NCBI GenBank assembly: GCA_934047225.1
Contig: OW203990.1
Location: 30,483,045 to 30,547,044, forward strand
Source: Ypsolopha sequella
Taxonomy: Eukaryota; Arthropoda; Insecta; Lepidoptera; Ypsolophidae
Direction of reading: 5' to 3'
Length of the DNA: 64,000 bases
Made by a program: the position numbers and the translations under genes
Notes under the pieces: generated by a model
Told to the model about the DNA's origin: nothing
The model's input: only the letters and a program-made list of their open reading frames with translations
Databases searched by the model: none
Part shown: positions 1 to 11,022 of the stretch, in pieces
Numbering within the stretch: the first letter of the stretch is position 1
Layout: each line of letters begins with the position of its first letter

Positions 1-744
1 TCACATCTTCCAAAATATTTTTCTGCTGGTATTTTGTTTCTTATAGCTTTAGATGGGGAACGATTTAACTGATAAGCTGCACATTGGATAGCTTCAATCC
101 ATAGATGTTTTGGTAGATTAGTTTCCGCAAGCATTGTTCTAGCTTTATCACATAACGTCCGGTTCATTCTTTCTGCAACTCCATTTTGCTGCGGTGTATA
201 GGCTATTGTATATTCAATGCTAATACCTTTGTTTAAACAGTAATTCTTTACTTTATTTGCAGTAAATTCCCCTCCATTATCACATCGTATTTTTCTGACT
301 CTATTTGCTGTTTCATTTTCTATTTTCTTTATGTAATTTATTAAATTATCTTCTGCTTCCGATTTGTTTATTAATGGATATACTACACAAAAATGTGTGA
401 AATCATCTATTATTGTTTGGTAGTATCTTTCTCCTTCACTACTAGGCGTTTTGAAAGGACCAGCTATATCTGTATGTAAGTATTCTGCTACTTCTCTCGA
501 ATTCGGTCTCTCCTTTTTCTCAAATGGCAATCTTGTTGCTTTTCCTTCAATGCATGCTCCGCACTGACTTTTACTGTAGGGTAAATTCATTAATCTTAAA
601 GATATTTTATTCAAATGGCCTAGGCGTTTGTGCCAAAGGTCATCATCATCAACTGTCATACAGTATTTTTCAGGTACAATTACTTCCATATTCAACATAT
701 ACAAATGTCCTTCTAGTTTTCCATATACCGATTTTGATAATTAT
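1..744 (-). pseudogene. Ty1/copia polyprotein fragment: GAG-pre-integrase and integrase core
   Basis: On the minus strand a frame is open from about 744 down to the window edge, closed upstream by a stop at 745-747. It begins with a GAG-pre-integrase zinc region (DLWHKRLGHLNKIS, then CGACIEGKATRLPF) and continues into an rve integrase core. Asp of the DDE triad is visible in HTDIAGPF and in CDNGGEF, and Glu in TPQQNGVAERMNRT. These motifs are typical of copia integrases, which insert the cDNA of the element into the genome. RT and RNase H would lie left of the window, and gag and protease (upstream) are not recognisable above 745. A partial copy, probably dead, given the upstream stop and missing gag; the RT state cannot be seen. 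Confidence 0.85.
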
Positions 745-1180
745 CTATCAAAATTAAAAACTTTGATATGTTTTATATCTTGATGGGTTGATGAATATTA
801 AATACTGCAGTGGATATTTGCCCAATACTTTTATTTATCGTATGGCACATTTTAAATCAGGACATTTTCTTGTTCCTTTAAGAGGCAGAGAGAAACGGAC
901 GTAAGCATTGACAATATAGATAAATAGTTTAGCCTGTTTTCAATAACAGCAAGTGCGTTCTCCTTTATCAAATCCTAACACATAGTCCTCGTCTTTGTTG
1001 TCTTCAAAGTACATCTTTTCTTTTAAATTTAAAATTCTTATTTACTGAAACCATTGGAAACTTTGTGATGACAGTTTTCCCAAAATGTAGTTAATAAGGT
1101 TTTGTTGAGGAACTATTGAGTAAATTTTGAATATAAGTGTTCGGTTTCGATTAATTAGTAAAAGGCGCCTTTTTCACAAT
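745..1180. other. AT-rich stretch without a recognisable gene
   Basis: No frame longer than about 60 codons and no family motif was seen on either strand. It may be decayed copia sequence upstream of the integrase fragment, but I cannot show homology by eye. Confidence 0.4.
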
Positions 1181-1862
1181 CCGGCTGCTAAACTTAAAAA
1201 AAATTAAAATCCATAAGCGATGGAATATCTGTAAGAATCCTAGAGACTACATAGAATTTAAAATTTTAAGATCCCGTGGTAAAAGACTTGAAAAACAAAA
1301 TTATAAATCCTACATCAGATATGCTGAAGAAAACATTGAAAAATCTCCGAGACACTTTTAGACTTTTTTAAAATCTAATCATAATTTTGTACCTAGTAAA
1401 ATCACATATGAAAGTAGGTGCTCTGATGAGGGAGAACTATTTGCTAATTATTTAATGACTATTTTCACTCGGTCTTTGTCAAGGATGACCCGAATCATAC
1501 CTGCTTACTATCTGACAGCCACGCCACCAGCTCCCCTGTGGATATATCTTTTATTGATATCTCACAGAACCTAGTACTCAAACTTCAACTTAGTCAACAA
1601 GGGTGCTGGTCATGATGGGATTCACCCGCACTTGATTAAAAAATGTGCAAAAGCGATTAGTATTCCGCTCACAGTTGTCTTCTCAAAATCACTTACAGAA
1701 GGTTGCTTTACCAAACTTTGGAAGCCCGCTCTTGTGACTCAAGTTACTCAATAAAACTCAAGTTACCGATTAAAGGCCAATCTCAAAAATCTGCATTTTT
1801 GGTAAGCTTCTTGAAAAAATAGTCACCCACCAGTTAACAGATGCCGTTGTCCAACAGTCCAA
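1180..1862 (+). pseudogene. decayed non-LTR retrotransposon RT fragment (LINE J)
   Basis: Broken plus-strand frames give peptides typical of the linker and early RT domain of Jockey/CR1-type LINEs: a KRLEKQNYKSYIRYAEENI stretch near 1285-1350, then NKGAGHDGIHPHLIKKCAKA near 1597-1656, a PLTVVFSKSLTEGCFTKLWK stretch near 1670-1730, and GKLLEKIVTHQLTDAV near 1800-1850. Frames shift several times and stops interrupt them. Endonuclease, the YADD catalytic block and the C-terminus are absent, so this is an old fragment truncated at both ends. Confidence 0.65.
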
Positions 1863-2139
1863 CAGCACACCCCCGACACTCCATAGTGATCGCTCAAGTG
1901 ATTTACCTACACACTCAGGCGCACATTCGCTTGTCTGCACACGCTTATGTGTGGCGTGAGCCAGTCTAGGGCTGGCAGCAATCGTGTGAGCGTCGTCACC
2001 CGAGAGGGACACAATATAAGACAGCAACTCATGCGATTCTCTTTCTAAATTTTAGCGTGGTTAATCCCTAGGGCCAAGTTCTGGTTCCCGGTGGATTAAT
2101 CAGTATTAATATTATATATATATATATATAAATCGTTAC
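1863..2139. other. spacer with (TA)n run, no gene seen
   Basis: GC-richer sequence to about 2030, then AT-rich sequence including a TA run at about 2111-2130. I see no family signature here. A minus-strand frame at 1770-2027 has no recognisable motif and overlaps the LINE J remnant. Confidence 0.35.
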
Positions 2140-2375
2140 GACCTGAATGCCCCGGGAGGTGTCGGATGTGTTCCAGGTGTGAACTTTGCGAGCCACAGTC
2201 CACCCAGTTTTCCTTCACTGTTCACGAGTGGTAAGTACTTATTAGCAAATACGATGCACATTATCTAAATTCCGAAAAACTCATTGGTGCATGTCCGACC
2301 GGCGATTGAACCTTAATCTCAAGATTAAGAGGCCAGTTACCCCTGAGTTACCGCCTCTTTTTCGTTACTTTTAAA
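2140..2375 (-). mobile_element. tRNA-derived SINE-like element
   Basis: Read on the minus strand, 2290-2360 looks like a tRNA head: a D-arm/A-box-like segment TAACTCAGGGGTAACTGG followed about 20 nt later by a B-box-like GGTTCAATCGCC. Below it (about 2205-2220) is GTGAAGGAAAACT, close to the GTGAAGGAAAAC motif that I know from lepidopteran SINEs. It ends near an AT microsatellite. The anticodon arm does not form a good cloverleaf, so a working tRNA gene is unlikely. Boundaries are approximate. Confidence 0.4.
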
Positions 2376-2449
2376 GTAAATTAGACAAATACTTCAATCG
2401 ACTACCGTTTGTCCAATGGCCCCGCAGCCCGCCTTCCCTTTTATGCCGC

Positions 2450-2513
2450 AACGGCTTAGTATATTATATAGGTATATATATATATATATACCTATATAAT
2501 ATACTAAGCCGTT
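2450..2513. repeat. 64-bp perfect palindrome
   Basis: The left arm begins AACGGCTTAGTATATTATAT and the right arm is its exact reverse complement ending at 2513, with TA dinucleotides at the centre and no loop. It lies just left of the solo LTR. It could be an expanded TA microsatellite flanked by a small inverted duplication. Confidence 0.9.
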
Positions 2514-2548
2514 ATACCTAATTATATATATATATAGTATGCCTAAGT

Positions 2549-4014
2549 GTAGCATTGCAAATTTTGTAGGTGTGGTTATCACAAAAAGTTACGCGTCGTT
2601 GTTTTGCTTGATGGTAAATTGCGGTTTACCCTCTTTTCTAGACATGAAGTTGCTCGCTTGTCTGCTGCGATTTCCGAGGTTTTTTCTCGGGCATTTGTCG
2701 GCCGGAGCTTTTGCTGTCAACTCGTGTTGAGTGTATCTTCATTTTTTTATATATAATGGCGGATGTGTCAACAGGAGTTGTGTTTTTAATAAAATAGGTG
2801 GGTTTCGTGTTAAATTTGGTTAATTATTCTGGTGTGGAATAGTTCTATAATATTGTTTTGTATTTCAGGAAAATATTTACATTCTTCGGATGGTTTAAAA
2901 AGGAATTTTTTCGCCGGGTTGGTGGGAGTTCTGACTATTGTCAGATCATGGTATGTATTGCTTTCTTTGTATTTTGAGTCACCGGAATTTTGTTCTCATC
3001 GTTCCGTGTGGTAAAGGTTTTAATATTGTCTATTCTCTTCTAATTCCAGGGTTTTCAAGTTTTTCAAGTTCAAGTTTGAAGTTGTATTGCCTCGTTGGTG
3101 ATTTTATCTGGCTGGCAGGGAAATGACCGCCGCGTGGTGTACGCAGTCCAGCAGTTCCTTTGTCTGCGTGGACGGGGATCGTTGACCTTGGAAGGGGGCA
3201 GCGGTCGGCGTGCCATTTCCTGTTGTGATTATTGGAGAATTCAAGTATGTGTTGGAATTTTTATTTTTAACCTCACACAATTAAGGTACCTAGGACGGTA
3301 TATTTTCAGGACACTTAGTTATGTGTCTTATTAGTAACCAAGTGTAAATTCTTCTTCCTGTTTCACTGAATAACCCAAATTGTAAAATTTAATGTTCCGT
3401 AATATTTTTCCTGGTAGAACTGAATGGTGTACCAGACGATTTGGTTTAAAGAGAATGATCGACAAATAGGTATTGTTAGATTGGATCTACGGCTCCCCTG
3501 AGCTAGATTTTATTTTGGAAATTATTTCCCTTGTTTGTTTACAAGTTTTGTTACTCTTAAAGTTTTTTTTAATGTAATTTCACAAGATTCCATGTAATCT
3601 AGTTACCTGTGGTTAAGGCGGTAACAATTCCATCTAGTTATCACTTAAATGTTTATTTATGTCTTGGCAATACTAATTCCAATGTAATATTACTACCTGA
3701 TGTTAAGGCGGTACCTGACACAACTATTTAAAGGTACTTAAGGTTTTAGTAATGTCTTGGCAGGATATATGCCAAATGAAGGTCTTGGCCAAAAGCTTGT
3801 AACTAAGTATAATTTTTCCGTAACACCTTTGACTTGTGAAATTTAGACTTTTTGTTTTGATAAAATTAAATACACTTAATTGTAAAGTACCTCGAAGTTT
3901 TCTTCAGAACCTTTTACCAACTATTAGGTTACAATTAGGTCCCTGTTTAATTTTATTTTGTTCAGTTGCACGACTGGTGGAAAGACCGGGTACCCGCCGG
4001 TCGTGCAATCTGAC
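2549..4014. mobile_element. solo LTR, copy 1 (1.47 kb; family X)
   Basis: The element starts TGTAGCATTGC and ends TGACA, giving TG..CA termini, and is flanked by a perfect 4-bp duplication TAAG (2545-2548 and 4015-4018). It holds no credible ORF. A second copy in opposite orientation lies at 44197-55947 and aligns along its length, apart from two insertions. Close to the TGACA end is a hairpin: GCACGACTGGTGG pairs with the segment ending GGTCGTGC (about 3968-4006) around a GGTACC core. TG..CA ends, a 4-bp duplication and lack of coding capacity point to a solo LTR, probably of a Ty3/gypsy-type element. Internal polyprotein sequence is nowhere in the window, so the family is not proven and the orientation is undetermined. 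Confidence 0.7.
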
Positions 4015-4034
4015 ATAAGCTTAGTAGGTACATA

Positions 4035-5326
4035 CGAGGGTGACACTGAAAGTTTTTAGAATTGGCCACTTGTAAACGATATAATAAAAAAACAAGTTAA
4101 AATGTTGAAAATGGAACTCTTTGCTAATATGATTGTGTATTTATTTCATTAATTTGTCATTTGTTTTACGATTTGGTGGCAAATTGAAAATTGTCTGTGT
4201 CACGTCAGCATGAACTTAACGCGAGAAAATTTTCGTGCAATTATTTTTTATGACTTTCGATGTCATTTAAGTCAACAAGAACGTTATGATAGATTTCGAT
4301 TGGCCTTTTAAGATGAAGCCCCGTCTCGTGCCACTGTTTACAACTCGTTTAATGAGTTTAAACGTGGTCGCACTAATCTCACCGATGATCTGCGTGAGGG
4401 ATGGCCTATTACAGAGATGACTGAAGATAACATCAATGTTGTGCGGCGTATGATAGAGACTGAGAAAAGAGTGACCTATCAGCAGATTCGGACAAACTTA
4501 GGCATCGGTATGAGTCAAATACACAAAATCCTCCATGAACATTTAGCGGTCACGAAGCTTTGTGCCCGGTAGATACCCCATAATTTGACAGAGGCCCAAA
4601 AACTCCGTCGTGTTGATTGGTGCCGTGAAATGGTTCAAAGATTTGACGGAGGTAACTCAAATGCTGTGTTTGACATACTTACGGGCAACGAAAGCTGGAT
4701 TTACTGTTATGATCCTGAAACTAAAAGACAGTCTGCTGTGTTGGTGTTTCTTTCCGAGGAGTTGCCAACTAAAGTGAAGAGAGGTCAAAACGTGGGAAAA
4801 AAGATGGTGGCCTCGTTCTTCGAAAGGACAGGTCATTACGCAACAATTGTTTTAGAGGATCGAAAAACAGTTACTGCAGAGTGGTACACTAACAATTATT
4901 TGCCACTTGTCTTGGAAAAAGTTCGGGAGAAACGACCTCGCAGTAGGATCCTCATTTACCACGACAACGCCGCGTCGCACACCGCCAAGCAAACGATCGA
5001 CTATTTGGCGACGTCAGACGTGGAATTACTGGGTCACCCGCCGTATAGCCTCGACCTCGTACCTTGCGTTTTTTAGTTATTCATGAAAATAAAAGAAAAA
5101 CTTCGAGGAAAACGTTTTATGGATGCCGAGGAAGCAGTGGCTGCGTTTGAAAGGCCGTCGAAGAGACCCCTAAGGACGAGTAGGCGAAGTGCTTTTCTCA
5201 GTGGTGCCATCGGATGCAGAGATGTATTGATGTGAATGGACAGTATTTTGAAAAGATATAATAAAACTAATAACTTGCTAGTTTGTTAAGTTTTTGATTT
5301 TCTAAGAACTTTCAGTGTCGCCCTCG
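4035..5326 (+). mobile_element. mariner DNA transposon (1.29 kb)
   Basis: The terminal inverted repeats start CGAGGGTGACACTGAAAGTT at the left and, reverse-complemented, CGAGGGCGACACTGAAAGTT at the right. They are flanked by the TA duplication expected for Tc1/mariner (4033-4034 and 5327-5328). Length, inverted repeats and the internal transposase all fit. It sits only 18 bp right of the solo LTR duplication. Confidence 0.9.
4210..5262 (+). pseudogene. mariner transposase, inactivated
   Basis: From the ATG at 4210 the frame gives MNLTRENFRAIIFYDF and a helix-turn-helix region with FNEFKRGRTNLTDD, then the DDE catalytic domain. In-frame stops occur near 4309, 4570 and 5072-5074, and a further shift near 5160 breaks the C-terminus, which still ends with a recognisable QWCHRMQRCIDVNGQYFEKI tail before the stop near 5262. 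In the first catalytic block the family has Asp-Glu (DESW/DETW); here the sequence is TGNESWIYCYDPETK, so the first catalytic Asp is Asn. The second Asp (IYHDNAASH) and third Asp (PYSLDLVPC) remain. This copy cannot make active transposase. Confidence 0.88.
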
Positions 5327-5571
5327 TACTATGTAGTTTCGTATGCCTAAGAGATCGCATTATAATTAACAAATACTCAAACATTTGAAAAAAAATGAAA
5401 ACTTGTCAAATAATGGAAAGTTACAAACCTTTACGCGGTGTATACTTATTACACAGTACAGCTAACTCGCGTTATGCCTAAACGTCATTTATTTTATTAT
5501 TCCAAATGCATTACTGAACGAAATTGTACGGTTTGACCACGCAATTCTAATTTTCGAAAAAAAGTCAAAAT

Positions 5572-7465
5572 GTGAAAGTATCAAAAAACCTGATTATAGC
5601 CACTAGAGCGGCGTCAGAAACAACAGTTGATAATATAATTACAGATATAGGTGATTTCTGTCTCTCACACGTCATACCTTGCTACTTTTCGGATCATGAC
5701 GCACAAGAGATAAAACTAAATGAATATATCAACGAAAGAGCTAAACCCTCAAAGTACATTACGAAAAGAAATTTCTCGCGTGCAGCCAATGCTAGATTTA
5801 GAGAGAGTTTCGTTAACATGAACTGGGATAAAATCTATGCAGAAACCAATAGTGAAACTAAGCTACAAATGTTTTATGCCCTTTTGAACTCGCTGATTAA
5901 TAAACATTTTCCTGTTAAAAAGTTCAAGTTAGCAAGAAAACCCAATAAATGGCTATCAAAAGGATTAAGAATATCGTGCAGGAAAAAAAGATTTCTACTT
6001 TTGCTAATGCGTCGTCACAAAAATGTTAATAATTTTCCACACCTTCAAAAATACTGCCATACCTATAAAGGGATACTTAACAAATCTTTAATAGTTGCGA
6101 AACAAATTCATATTAAAAAGGAAATAAAAACTCAAAATGTAAAATTAAAACAATTTGGAAAATAATTAACGAGCACACGGGTAACAAAAAAAGGACAAAC
6201 GAAGGCAATAATATTTAACTAAACAAAGACGGAAAAAATGTGACAGATACTAAAACTATTGGCGACATATTTAATGATTTTTTCACAAACGTAGGTAAAA
6301 GTAAGATTGAGCTAAAAAATAATTGCGATTATAAAACATATCTTAAAAATTTTGAAATTTCAAACTCAAGTTCAATGTATTTTAAACCCACAGATGAAAT
6401 CGAAATAATTAAATTATTAAACATATTATATATAACTATAAAACATTGAAAAACTCCAATTCGTGTGGGCCAAATGAACTAAGCACTAATGTTATCAAAG
6501 CTAATATTGATCTTCTCTGTATCCCTTTTTGCCATATATTTAATAATTGCCTTGATCAAGAAACTTTCCCGGAAACACTTAAAAAGGCCAAAGTTATTCC
6601 AGTACACAAAAAAGGGGATACCAGAGATGTCTCTAAATATCGGCCAATCTCATTGTTATCAGTGCTGGCTAAGTTATTCGAAAAGATTATTGCAAATAGA
6701 TTACAGAGTTACTTCGAAAATAATAAATACTTTTGCTCACAACAATATGGATTTAGAAAACATTCTAACACTATTACAGCAGTATGTGACTTAGTAGAGG
6801 AAATTTCTGATAATTTAAATAGCAAGATTAAGTGTATTGGACTTTTTTGCGATTTAAGCAAGGCATTTGACTGTGTCAATCACGAAATACTGCTTAACAA
6901 GCTAGAATTTTACGGTGTAAGAGGCTAAACCTACAATTTCATCCAATCATACCTACAAAATCGTACTCAGTATGTTCAGATTAGGGCTAACAGTGGTTCA
7001 GGAAGTCAAGACAAGACAGACTCTGATGAAAGAAAAATCAAATATGGCGTTCCGCAGGGATCAGTCTTGGGACCATTGTTATTTCTGATATTCATAAATG
7101 ACTTGCGAGTTAATATTAATCAAGGAACAACATATTTATACGCAGATGACACAAGCATAATATTAACCGAAAATACATTTGATAACCTTAAAATAAAAGC
7201 TGAAAACACATGGATTCACCTAAGCAAGTGGTTTAAAGCTAATGGTTTATCTATGAATTGCAATAAGAGTAATTACATTATTTTTAGGTGCCACACAAAT
7301 AGTGCAGACTGTAACCTAAATCTACCAATTCAAAAATCTAAATGTATACGCTTCCTTGGTGTTGAATTAGACGAACAGTTAAATTGGCACAATTAAGTTG
7401 AAAGTTTAAAAAAGAGACTGGCCAGCGCCTGCTTTTCGCTCAAGTGTATGAGAAAGATTGTTTTA
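5572..7465 (+). pseudogene. 5'-truncated Jockey-type LINE ORF2 (LINE H)
   Basis: The fragment begins inside the endonuclease domain, with the last catalytic motif SDHDAQEIKL at about 5692-5720. It continues through the linker, RT fingers ([19 protein letters not shown]), palm motif A ([19 protein letters not shown]), GVPQGSVLGPLLFLIFINDL and the catalytic YLYADDTSIIL at about 7135-7165. At least three frame changes and stops break it (near 6164, 6447 and 6928). It stops at 7465, where the T-rich end of LINE I begins, so I may have inserted into H; the missing C-terminus was not found on the other side. Related to LINEs C and G by the EN/RT style. Confidence 0.85.
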
Positions 7466-8056
7466 TCTTATTTTATTTTATTTTATTTGGGACTTCAACA
7501 GCACATACAGTTTTAATGATAATACAGAAAAAAGGAGTACAGTAAATATCGCCAGTGACAGAAATCCACCGTAAATACAATTAACAATAATAATTAAACA
7601 AAAACATACACGGGTGACTTAATCTAGAGATTTAGGTTTCATCGCTTAACAAAATCATGAGCACACAACATATATAGATATGTATCTATGTATATGTAAA
7701 TATAAATATATATACATATACATAATATATACATATATATCAAAACATGTGTAAATAGACTATAATATATAAAAAAATATGTTATAATAAATAAGAAATT
7801 AATGAATATTTAGAATAAAAGTATTAAATGAATAAGAGACTAACTTGTAAGAGAAAGTGATTTTAGAATTCGCCTTTTGAAGGTATGTTTAGTACAATCA
7901 AAAGGATCAATGTTATGACAATTTTTATTATAATTTGAAAGAAGACGTAGTATTGGGGAATTTTGAGCATAGTTGGTATTTACTCGGGGGACGCTAAACA
8001 GAAATTTCTCGGAATGACGAGTTCGGCCAACGATATTCTATAGCCATCGTTGAGTT
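7466..8056 (-). mobile_element. 5'-truncated LINE 3' end (LINE I) with (TAAAA)n tail
   Basis: Read on the minus strand, a frame at about 8040-7840 encodes a typical ORF2 C-terminus: FLFSVPRVNTNYAQNSPILR, then LLSNYNKNCHNIDPFD and KHTFKRRILKSLSLTS before a stop. A 3' UTR with a TA-rich microsatellite (about 7671-7745) follows, and a tail of TAAAA repeats (plus strand TTTTA repeats at 7466-7490). Strong 5' truncation is usual for LINE copies. Confidence 0.65.
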
Positions 8057-8113
8057 CGGCGCTCTGTGACTTTATAGTTTATCTCTGCAACCAAGGAGCT
8101 ACAAGGAGCTACA

Positions 8114-8257
8114 AAGTCTCACTGAGTGGTTCCTTACAGACATACAGTAGGCCGGACGGAGCAACTGACAACGAAGTCTCACTGAGTGGTTCCTTACAGA
8201 CATACAGTAGGCTGGACGGACCGACTGACAACGAAGTCTCACGGAGTGTTTCCTTTT
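8114..8257 (+). repeat. 60-bp tandem repeat, 2.4 units
   Basis: Units start AAGTCTCACTGAGTGGTTCC at 8114, 8174 and 8234; the third is partial. The two full units differ at few positions (for example GGCCGGACGGAGC against GGCTGGACGGACC). Confidence 0.9.
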
Positions 8258-9062
8258 AGGATTTGGTTACAAGACCCTACTTATAAATCTAATTTTACAT
8301 TCGGTGAAGTAAGACTCACCTGCGCCTTAACAAGAGTACCATCACGGGTCACTAATTAGTGGGGGCCGTCTACCGCCCCACCGCGGCCCTTCGGCAACAT
8401 GTAATGTAGTAGAAACTGTGGACCTTGAACTATACCAGTTATTGGAGGCAACGTGTGAAGAAATTATTATAACCGTCAGTTAACACCATTATTTATTAAT
8501 AGACTTTCGCCCGCAGCTCCGCCCGCGTTTATTGCATCTTTGCCCCGTTTTCGGTTTCGCAGTTATTTTATCAACACCGCTTATACCTTATATATGTTGA
8601 TCAGGGTCACTACAATGAAAATAAAGAAATTCGTATCCAAATCCGTTGGAGTGGTTCTCGAGTTAAAACTTAACATCCACACAGACGGACAAAAATTAAA
8701 AAAAAAATAGTTTTCGTCTCACTAAGTATTATACCAATAACCCATTTCATTTAAAATTTCGCGAAAATATTCAATAACAAGGCTTACACGACTTTTTTAC
8801 TATTTTATTATTAGATAGAAGATGTAAAACAAGCATCATAGTTACACCAAGCATGTAGTATAACAGATCGGGTATGGAGTAACGGAGGCAAAAAACTTGA
8901 CAAGGGCAGATCGCTTTTTTAACGACATTTTCCGAGCATGGAGTTAAATTTATGTAAATGTCGTCATTTTCGTCAGGGAATTGTGTATAAAAAGACCACA
9001 AGTATGTTAATAATACATACGGTACTCAGTTGATAAATAAAATGTATAAAGTGAATAAAAAC
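8258..9062. other. spacer before the minisatellite; dispersed-repeat traces only
   Basis: No ORF with recognisable content. A GC-rich patch lies at about 8365-8395. Near 8596-8690 the string AATCCGTTGGAGTGGTTCTC followed by a tail reading CACACAGACGGAC resembles a motif found in many dispersed insect repeats, but I cannot assign the family. Confidence 0.35.
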
Positions 9063-11022
9063 ATCGTCGTACACCCTGGACATAACTAGGTCGCAACGTA
9101 GCAGAATGTACGGAAGTAATAACATCGCGTACACCCTGGACATAACTAGGTCGCAACGTAGCAGAATGTACGGAAGTAATAACATCGCGTACACGCTGGA
9201 CATAACTAGGTCGCAACGTAGCAGAATGTACGGAAGTAATAACATCACGTACACGCTGGACATAACTAGGTCGCAACGTAGCAGAATGTACGGAAGTAAT
9301 AACATCAATCACGTACACGCTGGACATAACTAGGTCGCAACGTAGCAGAATGTACGGAAGTAATAACATCACGTACACGCTGGACATAACTAGGTCGCAA
9401 CGTACCAGAATGTACGGAAGTAATAACATCAATCACGTACACGTTGGACATAACTACGTATCAACGTAGCAGAATGTACGGAAGTAATAACATCAATCAC
9501 GTACACGCTGGACATAACTAGGTCGCAACGTAGCAGAATGTACGGAAGTAATAACATCAATCACGTACACGCTGGACATAACTAGGTCGCAATGTAGCAG
9601 AATGTACGGAAGTAATAACATCACGTACACGCTGGACATAACTAGGTCGCAACGTAGCAGAATGTACGGAAGTAATAACATCACGTAGACGCTGGACATA
9701 ACTAGGTCGCAACGTAGCAGGATGTACGGAAGCAATAACATCACGTACACGCTGGACATAACTAGGTCGCAACGTAGCAGAATGTACGGAAGTAATAACA
9801 TCAATCACGTACACGCTGGACATAACTAGGTCGCAACGTAGCAGAATGTACGGAAGTAATAACATCGCGTACACGCTGGACATAACTAGGTCGCAACGTA
9901 GCAGAATGTACGGAAGTAATAACATCACGTACACGCTGGACATAACTAGGTCGCAACGTACCAGAATGTACGGAAGTAATAACATCAATCACGTACACGT
10001 TGGACATAACTAAGTATCAACGTAGCAGAATGTACGGAAGTAATAACATCAATCACGTACACGCTGGACATAACTAGGTCGCAACGTAGCAGAATGTACG
10101 GAAGTAATAACATCAATCACGTACACGCTGGACATAACTAGGTCGCAATGTAGCAGAATGTACGAAAAGTAATAACATCACGTACACGCTGGACATAACT
10201 AGGTCGCAACGTAGCAGAATGTACGGAAGTAATAACATCACGTAGACGCTGGACATAACTAGGTCGCAACGTAGCAGAATGTACGGAAGTAATAACATCA
10301 ATCACGTACACGCTGGACATAACTAGGTCGCAACGTAGCAGAATGTACGGCAGTAATAACATCAATCACGTACACGCTGGACATAACTAGGTCGCAATGT
10401 AGCAGAATGTACGGAAGTAATAACATCACGTACACCCTGGACATAACTAGGTCGCAAAGTAGCAGAATGTACGGAAGTAATAACATCGCGTACACGCTGG
10501 ACATAACTAGGTCGCAACGTAGCAGAATGTACGGAAGTAATAACATCACGTACACCCTGGACATAACTAGGTCGCAACGTAGCAGAATGTACGGAAGTAA
10601 TAACATCGCGTACACGCTGGACATAACTAGGTATCAACGTAGCAGAATGTACGGAAGTAATAACATCAATAACGTACACGCTGGACATAACTAGGTCGCA
10701 ATGTAGCAGAATGTACGGAAGTAACAACATCACGTACACCCTGAACATAACTAGGTCGCAACGTAGCAGAATGTACGGAAGTAATAACATCGCGTACACG
10801 CTGGACATAACTAGGTCGCAATGTAGCAGAATGTACGGAAGTAATAACATCACGTACACCCTGGACATAACTAGGTCGCAACGTAGCAGAATGTACGGAA
10901 GTAATAACATCGCGTACACGCTGGACATAACTAGGTCGCAACGTAGCAGAATGTACGGAAGTAATAACATCACGTACACGCTGGACATAACTAGGTCGCA
11001 ACGTAGCAGAATGTACGGAAGG
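9063..11022. repeat. 60-bp minisatellite, about 33 units, with higher-order structure
   Basis: The unit is 60 bp (CGTACACGCTGGACATAACT, then AGGTCGCAACGTAGCAGAAT, then GTACGGAAGTAATAACATCA). Many units carry a 4-bp AATC insertion giving 64 bp. Because 60 is divisible by 3 and the unit lacks stops in several frames, long apparent ORFs appear on both strands; the 4-bp variants break them, and I do not regard them as genes. A block at about 9404-9690 with private variants (GTACCAG, ACGTTGG, GTATCAACG, CGTAGACG) recurs at about 9960-10247, an offset of about 557 bp. This marks a higher-order duplication of roughly nine units. Confidence 0.97.

Noticed and set aside
2288..2360. Functional tRNA gene
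   Set aside because: A and B boxes are recognisable, but acceptor and anticodon stems do not pair well; a SINE head fits better.
2549..4014. Helitron, because of the hairpin near one end followed by CTGA
   Set aside because: Both copies have TG..CA ends and 4-bp target duplications (TAAG, ATGT), and excision restores the DIRS frame. Helitrons make no duplication and need a 5' TC and a T after CTRR.
9063..11022. CRISPR-like array
   Set aside because: Units are direct head-to-tail repeats without unique spacers, and the context is eukaryotic transposons.
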